The notes beneath the pieces were generated by a model that was not told where the DNA came from, ran no database searches, and saw only the letters and a program-made list of their open reading frames with translations. Below are positions 39,369-46,707 of a DNA stretch of 64,000 nt, piece by piece. Position 1 is the stretch's first letter. Each line of letters begins with the position of its first letter. Origin of the DNA: Planctomycetota bacterium (GTDB taxonomy: Bacteria > Planctomycetota > PUPC01 > DSUN01); contig DAOOIT010000027.1 of the NCBI GenBank assembly GCA_035384565.1, positions 1 through 64,000 on the forward strand. The letters run 5' to 3'. The position numbers and the translations under genes are program-made.

Positions 39369-40700
39369 TTGCACGAGCCCAAACGCGATGAGTTGACCGT
39401 TCGCCAGGAACGTGTGATCCTGGTGGGCGCTCTCCTGCCTGGGGAGGACCACGGCGGCGAGGCCCCGCTGGACGAATTGCAGCGTCTGGCGGAGACGGCC
39501 GGCGCTCGCGTGGCCGGCCGCCTGACCCAGAAGCTCCCTCACATTGACCCCCGCACCTATATCGGCCAGGGCAAGGCCGAGGAACTGCGCGACCTGTGCC
39601 TGGCCGAGGACGCCGACGCCGTGCTGTGCGACCACGACCTCAGCCCCGCCCAGGTGCGCAACCTCGAACGCGTGACCGAGGCCAAAGTGCTCGACCGCAG
39701 CGAGGTGATCCTCGACATCTTCGCCACCCGGGCCAAGAGCCGCCAAGCCAAGGTGCAGGTGGAACTGGCCCAACTCGAGTACACGCTGCCGCGGCTCACA
39801 CGGATGTGGAGCCATCTCGACCGCCTCGGCGCCGGCATCGGCACCCGCGGCCCGGGCGAACGCCAGCTCGAAACCGACCGCCGCGTGATCACCCGCCGCA
39901 TGGCCCACATGCGCCGCGAGTTGGCCGACATCGCCAGCCGCAAGGTGCGCGAATCCGCCGCGCGAAGCGGCGAGTTCAGAGTCTGCCTCGTCGGCTACAC
40001 CAACGCGGGAAAGAGCACGCTGCTCAACGCCCTCACCGGCACCAACGACGCCTTCGTCGAGGACCGCCTCTTCGCCACGCTGGACACGAAGACGCGGACC
40101 TGGGAACTCGACGGCAGCCACCGCGCGCTGCTGAGCGACACGGTGGGCTTCATCCGCCGCCTGCCGCACCACCTGGTCGCCTCGTTCCACGCCACGCTGG
40201 AGGAGGCGATTGACGCCGACCTGCTGATCCACGTGATTGATGTGAGCCACCGCGACTGCGTGCACCAGGCCGAAGTGGTGCGGCAGGTGCTCGAAGAGAT
40301 CGGCTGCGGCGCCCACATGGTGCTCAACGCCTTCAACAAGTGCGACGTCGCCCTGCCCACGGTGGAGGCCGACCTCCTCGCGGCATCGCTGCCCGACCAC
40401 GTGCGCATCTCGGCGCTGCGCGGGGACGGACTCGGCGAGCTGCGGGCCCGCGTGCTGCACCTCATCGCCCAGCGCGAGACGCGCGTGACGGTGCGCGCCC
40501 ACTGCGGCAACGGCCGCCTCCTCGCGCTCCTGCACGAGCTGGCCAACGTGCTGGCCAGCTCCAGCGAGGATGAGCAGGTGACGCTCGAGGCCCGCGTCGA
40601 GCCCCGCCACCTGCCGGCCCTCCGGGGCGCCGCGGGGCCGAGCGACGCGATCATCGTCCATCCCGCCGCCCCCTTGCACGCCGCAGCGGGAAAGGCCTGA
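39369..40700 (+). CDS. hflX: GTPase HflX (443 aa)
   Basis: A ribosome-associated GTPase that splits or rescues stalled ribosomes under stress. The N-terminal HflX domain has IDPRTYIGQGKAEEL, a long coiled-coil linker with LGAGIGTRGPGERQLETDRR, then the G domain: GYTNAGKST (residues 209-217), a DTVGFI G3 motif and NKCD as G4. The start appears to be TTG at 39369, with AGGA about 9 nt upstream and no better codon before the conserved region. It is followed after 5 nt by the exported metalloprotease and then fmt, suggesting one transcript. Confidence 0.95.
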   Translation: MHEPKRDELTVRQERVILVGALLPGEDHGGEAPLDELQRLAETAGARVAGRLTQKLPHIDPRTYIGQGKAEELRDLCLAEDADAVLCDHDLSPAQVRNLERVTEAKVLDRSEVILDIFATRAKSRQAKVQVELAQLEYTLPRLTRMWSHLDRLGAGIGTRGPGERQLETDRRVITRRMAHMRRELADIASRKVRESAARSGEFRVCLVGYTNAGKSTLLNALTGTNDAFVEDRLFATLDTKTRTWELDGSHRALLSDTVGFIRRLPHHLVASFHATLEEAIDADLLIHVIDVSHRDCVHQAEVVRQVLEEIGCGAHMVLNAFNKCDVALPTVEADLLAASLPDHVRISALRGDGLGELRARVLHLIAQRETRVTVRAHCGNGRLLALLHELANVLASSSEDEQVTLEARVEPRHLPALRGAAGPSDAIIVHPAAPLHAAAGKA

Positions 40701-40705
40701 GCACC

Positions 40706-41617
40706 ATGCTGCGCCGCACACTCCTGCTCGCTCTCGTGGCCCTCGCCGCCCATGCAGCCGCGCCACGCCCGGAGGCCGACCCGCCCGCGAAGGCCGAAGC
40801 CAAGCTTCAGCAGACCAGCACCGCGCACTTCGACGTGCAGTTCACCGTGCCGCCCAACGTGGCCAAGGCCTACGCGGCTCTGTGCGAGAGGGCCTATTCG
40901 CGCTTCTGCGACCTCTTCGACGTGCCCGGCGGCGAGGCCGTGTGGGAGGGCAAGTGCCAGGTCTTCCTCTTCGCCACGCGCGAGCAGTTCATGAGCTTCG
41001 CCGCCGCCACCGCGGGGCCGGGCACGGCCCTCTCGGGCGGCTTCGCCAGCCCGACCAAGAAGAACCCCACGATCGTCATGCCCCTGTACGGCCAGGACCG
41101 CGTGCACCTGGAGCAGGTGCTCATCCACGAGATGAGCCACGTTTTCCTCCAACTCTACCGCAAGGAGGTGCAGTTGCCCACCTGGCTGCACGAGGGGTGC
41201 GCGCAGTTCTTCGAGTTCCTTCACCAGCCGGGCGACTCGCGCGTGAAGCAGTGGCGGCCGCTCGTCAAAGCCCTGGTGTCGGCGGGCAAGGAGCGGCCGC
41301 TCCGCGAGTTCTGGGTCACGGCGTTCCCGCCCGTGGACCGCGCAGGCTACGCGCAGGCCTGGAGCCTCATCCACTGTCTCTCGCAGCACCCGCGCACGAA
41401 GGGCAAGATCGGCAAGTTCGTGCTCAAGCTCAAGGAGCTGGCGCCCGAGCGGCCGGGCTTCGTTCACATCCAGTCGGAGGCCGACCTCAAGCGCGTCCTC
41501 CAGGAGGCCGCCGACAAGGCGTTCCAACTCCAGTCCGATGCCTTCGAGCAGGTCTTCGGCATGCCCGTCGCCGATTTCGAGCGCGTCTGGAAGCAGTTCG
41601 TCCTCGCCACCTACTGA
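40706..41617 (+). CDS. exported peptidase-MA-like metalloprotease (303 aa)
   Basis: A Sec signal peptide (RRTLLLALVALAAHAAA) is followed by a zinc metallopeptidase domain: HEMSH at residues 141-145 supplies the HExxH motif. A downstream LHEGCAQFFE (from residue 161) supplies the likely third ligand Glu, as in the gluzincin-type peptidase MA-like family. The substrate is unknown. It lies 5 nt after hflX and 12 nt before fmt. No clear Shine-Dalgarno is seen, so it probably relies on coupling with hflX. Confidence 0.85.
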   Translation: MLRRTLLLALVALAAHAAAPRPEADPPAKAEAKLQQTSTAHFDVQFTVPPNVAKAYAALCERAYSRFCDLFDVPGGEAVWEGKCQVFLFATREQFMSFAAATAGPGTALSGGFASPTKKNPTIVMPLYGQDRVHLEQVLIHEMSHVFLQLYRKEVQLPTWLHEGCAQFFEFLHQPGDSRVKQWRPLVKALVSAGKERPLREFWVTAFPPVDRAGYAQAWSLIHCLSQHPRTKGKIGKFVLKLKELAPERPGFVHIQSEADLKRVLQEAADKAFQLQSDAFEQVFGMPVADFERVWKQFVLATY

Positions 41618-41629
41618 GCGCCACAGCAG

Positions 41630-42580
41630 ATGCGCATCGCCTTCCTCGGCACGCCCGACTTTGCGGTTCCTTCGCTCGAGGCCCTGCTCGGGGCGGGGCA
41701 CGAGATCGTCTGCGTGGCTACGCAGCCCGACCGCCCGAGCGGCCGGCACGCCCTGCTCACGGCCCCGCCGGTTAAGCGGGTCGCCCTCGCCTACGGGCTG
41801 CCCGTGCTCCAGACTGCAAACGTCAACGAGCGCGCCTTCGTGGCGGCCCTGGCCGAGCGGGCGCCCGAGGCCATCGTGGTCGCGGCCTTTGGCCAGAAGC
41901 TGCGGCGGCGCGTTCTCGCCCTCCCCCGGCTCGGCTGCCTCAACGTTCACGCCTCGCTCCTGCCGCGGCATCGGGGAGCCGCGCCCGTCGCCCACGCCAT
42001 CCTGGCCGGCGACGCCGAAACGGGCGTGACCATCATGCGCATGAACGAGCGGGTGGATGCCGGCGACATCCTCGCCCAGGAGGCAACGCCGATTGGCCCG
42101 CGCGAGACCACGGGCGACCTGACCGCCCGGCTCGCCAGCCTGGGCGCCGGCCTCCTCGTGAGGACCCTCTCCGCCATCGCCGCGGGCACGGCGCACCCGA
42201 TCCCCCAGGACCCGTCCCTCGCCACCCGCGCGCCGGCGCTCGACAAGGCCGACGGGGTCATCCCCTGGGATCGCCCTGCAGCTTACCTCGCCCGCTTCGT
42301 GCGGGCCATGGCCCCGTGGCCGGGGGCGTTCACCTTCATGCGACGACCCGGCAAGCCGCCGCTGAGGCTCGTCGTCCACGAGGCCGAGCCCCTGGAGGGG
42401 CCGGCGGCCCCTCCAGGGGAGGTCGCCATTGCCGAGGGCGATTGCCTCGTGGTGGGCACTGGCCACGCCCTCCTGCGTCTCCTCACCCTTCAACCCGCCG
42501 GCGGGCGCACCATGTCCGCCTCCGACTTCCTCCGCGGCCACCGCGTCGCCGTCGGCGACCGCTTCGGCAAGCCCGACTGA
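41630..42580 (+). CDS. fmt: methionyl-tRNA formyltransferase (316 aa)
   Basis: Formylates initiator Met-tRNA. The N-terminal Rossmann domain begins MRIAFLGTPDFAVPSL. The catalytic site includes NVHASLLPRHRGAAP (Asn, His and the SLLPxxRG loop) and the Asp of ERVDAGDIL. The C-terminal OB-fold follows (LRLVVHEAEPLEG onward). Within the latter the gene contains a perfect 14-bp palindrome (42389-42419) encoding PLEGPAAPPG. The usual partner def (peptide deformylase) is not adjacent. The gene converges on murI with a 15-nt gap. Confidence 0.95.
   Translation: MRIAFLGTPDFAVPSLEALLGAGHEIVCVATQPDRPSGRHALLTAPPVKRVALAYGLPVLQTANVNERAFVAALAERAPEAIVVAAFGQKLRRRVLALPRLGCLNVHASLLPRHRGAAPVAHAILAGDAETGVTIMRMNERVDAGDILAQEATPIGPRETTGDLTARLASLGAGLLVRTLSAIAAGTAHPIPQDPSLATRAPALDKADGVIPWDRPAAYLARFVRAMAPWPGAFTFMRRPGKPPLRLVVHEAEPLEGPAAPPGEVAIAEGDCLVVGTGHALLRLLTLQPAGGRTMSASDFLRGHRVAVGDRFGKPD
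42389..42419. repeat. perfect 14-bp palindrome inside fmt
   Basis: CCCCTGGAGGGGCC (42389-42402) and its exact complement (42406-42419) are separated by GGC. It has terminator-like stability but lies in the coding frame about 160 nt before the fmt stop. Confidence 0.7.
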
Positions 42581-42595
42581 GAGCGCCACGCGGGC

Positions 42596-43420
42596 TCACC
42601 CGCTCGGCAGGGATGCGGGGTCGGCCCACTCGACGCTCTCGATGATGTTGCCCATGATGCGGGAGCCGATGGAGGCGAACCGCAGGGGGTTGTCGGTGAC
42701 GAAGTACCGATGGGCGGGCGAGGTGGCGCTGGCGCGCCGCAGGCCGAGCCGGCCGAGGGTGTCGGCGGCGGCGCGGGCGGTCTCCTCGGCCGAATCCACA
42801 ATGGTGACGGCGCGGCCCAGGACCCCACGCAGGGCGTCCTTGAGCAGCGGGTAGTGGGTGCAGCCGAGCACCACCGTGTCCACGCCGAACTCGATGAGCG
42901 GCCGCAGGTACTCCTTGGCGGCGAGGCGCACGATGGGGTCGTCGCACCCGCGCCCCTCCTCCACGAGCGGCACGAGGAGCGGGCAGGCGCGGTCCACCAG
43001 CGCGATGGCGGGGTCGAGGGCGCGGATGCACTCGACATAGGCCCGGCTGCGGATGGTGGCCTCGGTGCCGATGATGCCGACCCGGCGGTTGCGGGTGGCA
43101 GCGGCCGCGGCGCGGGCGCCGGGCTCGACCACGCCGAGGATCGGCACATCGAACGCCTCGCGCAGGCGCGGCAGCGCGGCGGCCGAGGCAGTGTTGCAGG
43201 CGATGACCAGCAGCTTGGGCTCGTGGCGCAGCAGGAAGCGGCAGCACTGCTCGGAAAAGGCGGTGATGGTGGGCGGCGACTTGATGCCGTAGGGCACGCG
43301 GGCCGTGTCGCCGAAGTAGAGCAGGTCCTCGTCGGGCAGAGCGCGGGCCACCTCGCGCATCACGGTGAGGCCGCCGAGGCCCGAGTCGAAGATGCCGATG
43401 GGCGAGGCGCGGTCAGGCAC
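42596..43420 (-). CDS. murI: glutamate racemase (274 aa)
   Basis: Makes D-glutamate for peptidoglycan. The signatures are PIGIFDSGLGGLTV at the N-terminus, YFGDTARVPYG, and the two catalytic cysteines in ACNTAS and GCTHYP. I placed the start at the GTG at 43420 because GGAG lies 9 nt upstream; a GTG five codons earlier (43435) is possible but has no ribosome site. It follows the N-acetylmuramoyl-L-alanine amidase gene, so both act on the wall and probably share a transcript. Confidence 0.94.
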   Translation of the reverse strand: MPDRASPIGIFDSGLGGLTVMREVARALPDEDLLYFGDTARVPYGIKSPPTITAFSEQCCRFLLRHEPKLLVIACNTASAAALPRLREAFDVPILGVVEPGARAAAAATRNRRVGIIGTEATIRSRAYVECIRALDPAIALVDRACPLLVPLVEEGRGCDDPIVRLAAKEYLRPLIEFGVDTVVLGCTHYPLLKDALRGVLGRAVTIVDSAEETARAAADTLGRLGLRRASATSPAHRYFVTDNPLRFASIGSRIMGNIIESVEWADPASLPSG

Positions 43421-43459
43421 AGGAGTCTTCTCCACGGCAGCCGGGCGCGGAGGACGCGC

Positions 43460-44470
43460 TCACTTGTTCCCCTTGCGGTAGGCGTCAATCCCCTCGGCGA
43501 TGGCCCTGGCCACGCGCTGGCGGTAGGCCGTGGTGCGCAGGGCCTGCTCCTCGGCGCGATTCGTCAGGAAGCCGATCTCCACCAGGGTCGCCGGCACCTT
43601 CGAGTAGCGCAGCACCTTGTAGTCGGCGCCGCGCACGTTGCGCACGGTGAGCCCTTCGCGCTCGCAGGCGCGCTCGATGGCTTGCGCCAGCTCGACGCCT
43701 TCGCGGCGGGTGGCCGCGGAAGCGGCCGACCACGAGCCGTACCAGTAGAAGATCTCCAGCCCTTTGTACGACGCATTCGCGATGGCGTTCGCGTGAATCG
43801 CCACGAAGAGGTCGGCCCCCTTCCGCGTGGCCACGGCGGGGCGGTCCTCCAACTCCACGAAATAGTCGCCGTCACGCGTCAGCACCGTGTCGAATCCGCG
43901 CGCCCGCAGCTCCTGGGCGAGCAACTGCGCGGTGGGCAGCACGATGTCCTTCTCCACAAGGCCCCAGCGGCTCACAGCGCCCGGGTCCTTGCCGCCGTGG
44001 CCGGGGTCAATGCACACGCGGCCGACCGTGCGCGGCCTGGAGGGCTCGACCGGCCGTTCCGTGGGGCGCTCGACGACCACCGGGCCGGGCTCCGGCCCCG
44101 CCGTGCGCAGGTAGCGCTCCACATCCCGCGCGAACCATCGCGGCACGTAGACACGCCCGTAGCGCAGCACCACCTCGTCGCCGAGTTCGACCGACCGAGC
44201 TCCTAGCGCAGCGACCTCGATGCCCGGCGCCACGGCTACCCGACGTTCGCCGACCCGCAGCGTGAAGACGCCCGCCAGATCGTCGAAGCTGACCTGCGCG
44301 CCCAACTGGCGCGCCAGGTCGTTGAGGCATGTGTACCGATAGGTGCTGGGCACGGGGGCCATGGCCACCACCACCGCACTCGGCCGCTCGGCCACCACGA
44401 GGCCGCCTTGCCGCGCGACGGCGACGCCCTGCCCCACAAGCCATGCCAGGACGAGGAACAGGAGCCGCAC
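43460..44470 (-). CDS. exported N-acetylmuramoyl-L-alanine amidase (AmiC type, ~336 aa)
   Basis: A periplasmic zinc amidase that splits the lactyl bond between muramic acid and the stem peptide. The GTG start at 44470 directly precedes a signal peptide (RLLFLVLAWLVGQGVAVA). An N-terminal copper-amine-oxidase-N-like stalk domain follows (LARQLGAQVSFDDL to VYVPRWFARDVE), then a Pro-rich linker. The Amidase_3 domain has DPGHGGKDPGA, EKDIVL, IHANAI and VEIGFLTN, supplying the zinc and catalytic residues. Starts upstream (for example TTG at 44584) would bury the signal peptide. The promoter is at 44642-44670. Confidence 0.9.
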   Translation of the reverse strand: MRLLFLVLAWLVGQGVAVARQGGLVVAERPSAVVVAMAPVPSTYRYTCLNDLARQLGAQVSFDDLAGVFTLRVGERRVAVAPGIEVAALGARSVELGDEVVLRYGRVYVPRWFARDVERYLRTAGPEPGPVVVERPTERPVEPSRPRTVGRVCIDPGHGGKDPGAVSRWGLVEKDIVLPTAQLLAQELRARGFDTVLTRDGDYFVELEDRPAVATRKGADLFVAIHANAIANASYKGLEIFYWYGSWSAASAATRREGVELAQAIERACEREGLTVRNVRGADYKVLRYSKVPATLVEIGFLTNRAEEQALRTTAYRQRVARAIAEGIDAYRKGNK

Positions 44471-44641
44471 GTCTCGGTTCGGTAGTGGTCTCAAGGGCTG
44501 CCTCGGTTGCTCTCGCGCTGCCGGCCCGAGGGACACGAGATGGCTGGACACAGGGCGGGGATAAGAGGGGGACCGCGCGGACAAGGCGCCACGGGGACTC
44601 GCGTCGCCGCCTGTCCTGCGGCGCTCTCCCTCTGACCGGCA

Positions 44642-44670
44642 ATCTTAGCGGCATTCGCCCGCGCTGTCAA
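44642..44670 (-). promoter_or_regulatory. sigma70-like promoter of the amidase/murI unit
   Basis: On the minus strand: TTGACA (44670-44665), a 17-nt spacer, TAAGAT (44647-44642). It leaves a leader of about 165 nt before the GTG at 44470. Confidence 0.65.
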
Positions 44671-44717
44671 GGTCAGAAAAACGTGAGGGCACCACCGGCT
44701 TCGCACGTGCGGGCGGC

Positions 44718-44746
44718 TTGACTCGCCCCATGAGGAAGCCTATGAT
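44718..44746 (+). promoter_or_regulatory. sigma70-like promoter of the S55 peptidase operon
   Basis: TTGACT (44718-44723), a 17-nt spacer, TATGAT (44741-44746); the start codon is about 45 nt after the predicted start point. Confidence 0.72.
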
Positions 44747-44797
44747 ACTGCGGTTCCGTATGCCATCCGGCCACCCGCGGCCTCCCTGGAGGTTCCC

Positions 44798-46633
44798 ATG
44801 AGACTGCGTGCTGTTCTGCTCCTCGGCGTCTTGTGGATAGCCCTTGCGGCCCAGGCAGGCGGCCTGCCGGCGCAGTACCTTGCGGCGAATGAGATCCGGC
44901 GAGGGATGACCGGCTACGGCCTCTCGGTGTTCCAGGGCACAAGGATCGAGCGATTCGATGTCGAGGTGATCGGCGTGCTGCGCAACGCGATGCCGAAGCA
45001 GGACATCGTAATCTGCCGCATGAGCGGCGCAGGGCTGGAGAAGACGGGCATCATCGCGGGCATGAGCGGCAGCCCGATCTACCTCAAGGTGGGCAACGAC
45101 TTCAAGATGGCGGGCGCCGTGGCCTACGGCTGGTCATTCCCCAAGGAGCCGATCTGCGGCGTCACGCCCATCGAGAACATGTACCAGGCGCTCGTGTCTC
45201 CCGTGCCGGAGAAGGCGGCGGCCGCCCCGCCCGCGGCCCCCGGCGGCCAGCTCGACGGGCCGCTCGTGCTCGGCGACCGGTCGTTTGGCGAGGTGCGCCT
45301 GGCCAGCGCGCCGCCAAGCTGGGAGCAGGTGGCCGGCGGTTCGGCCACGCTCAGCCGCCTCCAGACGCCCCTCTACGTGGCCGGCCTGAGCGGCCCGGCC
45401 CTCGAACTGGCGCGCCGCGAGTTCGAGCCGCTCGGCTTCGTGCTCGCGCAGGGCGGCGCCGCCGGCGCGGCCGACGCCCCCGAGGGCCTGAAGCTCGAGC
45501 CCGGCTCGGCCCTCGCCGTGCGCTTCGCCGAGGGCGACGTCGAGATGAGCGGCATCGGCACCTGCACCGACGTGGTGGGCGACTCGATCCTCGGCTTCGG
45601 GCACCCGATGTTCGGCGAGGGACGCGTGAGCGTGCCCATGGCCACCGCCGTGGTGCAGTTCTCGTTCCCCAGCCTGATGCGCTCGATGAAGCTGGCGAGC
45701 GCCGCCAGGACAGTGGGCCGGCTCACCGCGGACATGCAGGCGGCCGTGGTGGGCAAGGTGGGCGCGCCGCCCAGAATGATCGCCATCGAGACCCGGCTCA
45801 CACGGGCCGACATGCAGGGCCCAGAGGTCTATCGCGGACGGCTGATTGACCACCCGCGCCTGACCTCGCGCATCGCGGGCATGTTCCTCGCCAACGCGCT
45901 GCTCGTGCGCGGCGACCTGCCGCGCGAGAACACGCTCCAGTTCAAGGCGACGATCCAGCTCTCCAAGCGGCCGCCCATCGTCGTGGACAATACGTACTCC
46001 GGGCTCTCGAGCATGACCTCGCTCCTGGGCGCGCTCAACGACGTGGTGAACCCCCTCGCCGCCCTGGGCAACAACGAGTTCGGCGCCGTAGAGGTCGAGA
46101 AGATCACGGCTGACCTCCAGGTGGCCGCCGAGGCCACGGTGGCGCGCGTCGAGGCCGTGAGGCTCGAGAACAACGAGTGCCGGCCCGGCGACACACTGCG
46201 CGCCCTGGCCACCATCCGCCCGCACAAGAGAGACCCCTTCGTCCAGGCCATCGAGCTGAAACTCCCGGCCGACTTCCCGCCCGGCAGCGCCAGCGTGATG
46301 GTGTGCGACGCCCAGATGCACGAGCGCCTCGAGCGCCAGGAGGCCCCTCACCGCTACCAGCCGCGTGACCTCGATCACCTGGTGGAGATTCTCCGCGAGC
46401 AGACCCCCCAGCGCCGCCTCTACATCCGCCTGAAGCTGCCCGACCGCGGCATCGCCAGCCGCGGCGTCGAGCTGCCCTCGCTGCCCGCCTCGATGTTCTC
46501 CGTCATCGGCTCCCCCAGGGCCACGGGGCTGACGGTCACAGGCAAGTCCCTTTCGGCCTTCGCCGAGACACCCTTCGTACTGGCCGGCAGCCACATGTTG
46601 CCGCTCGTGGTGAAGCCCCCGCGGAGGCCCTGA
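44798..46633 (+). CDS. exported SpoIVB-like (S55) serine peptidase domain protein (611 aa)
   Basis: A signal peptide (RAVLLLGVLWIALAAQAGG) precedes an S55-type chymotrypsin-like domain. The hallmark is GMSGSPIYL at residues 88-96 with the presumed catalytic Ser, and GFGHPMFG further on. SpoIVB itself is a sporulation signalling protease, but S55 domain proteins also occur in non-sporulating planctomycetes and acidobacteria, where the role is unknown. About 300 C-terminal residues have no family I recognise. GGAGG just before the ATG is strong. It is followed by a heptad array and then the beta-propeller gene. Confidence 0.85.
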   Translation: MRLRAVLLLGVLWIALAAQAGGLPAQYLAANEIRRGMTGYGLSVFQGTRIERFDVEVIGVLRNAMPKQDIVICRMSGAGLEKTGIIAGMSGSPIYLKVGNDFKMAGAVAYGWSFPKEPICGVTPIENMYQALVSPVPEKAAAAPPAAPGGQLDGPLVLGDRSFGEVRLASAPPSWEQVAGGSATLSRLQTPLYVAGLSGPALELARREFEPLGFVLAQGGAAGAADAPEGLKLEPGSALAVRFAEGDVEMSGIGTCTDVVGDSILGFGHPMFGEGRVSVPMATAVVQFSFPSLMRSMKLASAARTVGRLTADMQAAVVGKVGAPPRMIAIETRLTRADMQGPEVYRGRLIDHPRLTSRIAGMFLANALLVRGDLPRENTLQFKATIQLSKRPPIVVDNTYSGLSSMTSLLGALNDVVNPLAALGNNEFGAVEVEKITADLQVAAEATVARVEAVRLENNECRPGDTLRALATIRPHKRDPFVQAIELKLPADFPPGSASVMVCDAQMHERLERQEAPHRYQPRDLDHLVEILREQTPQRRLYIRLKLPDRGIASRGVELPSLPASMFSVIGSPRATGLTVTGKSLSAFAETPFVLAGSHMLPLVVKPPRRP

Positions 46634-46635
46634 GG

Positions 46636-46691
46636 GATGGCCGACTTGCGGCTTGCGATTCTCGATCTCCGATCTGCGACCTGCAATTTCA
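46636..46691. repeat. heptad array between the S55 peptidase and propeller genes
   Basis: Eight exact 7-nt units: GATGGCC, GACTTGC, GGCTTGC, GATTCTC, GATCTCC, GATCTGC, GACCTGC, AATTTCA. It begins 2 nt after the stop codon and closely matches the array at 30591, which begins GATTGCC, GACTTGC. Confidence 0.85.
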
Positions 46692-46707
46692 CAAGGAAGC
46701 CAAAGGC

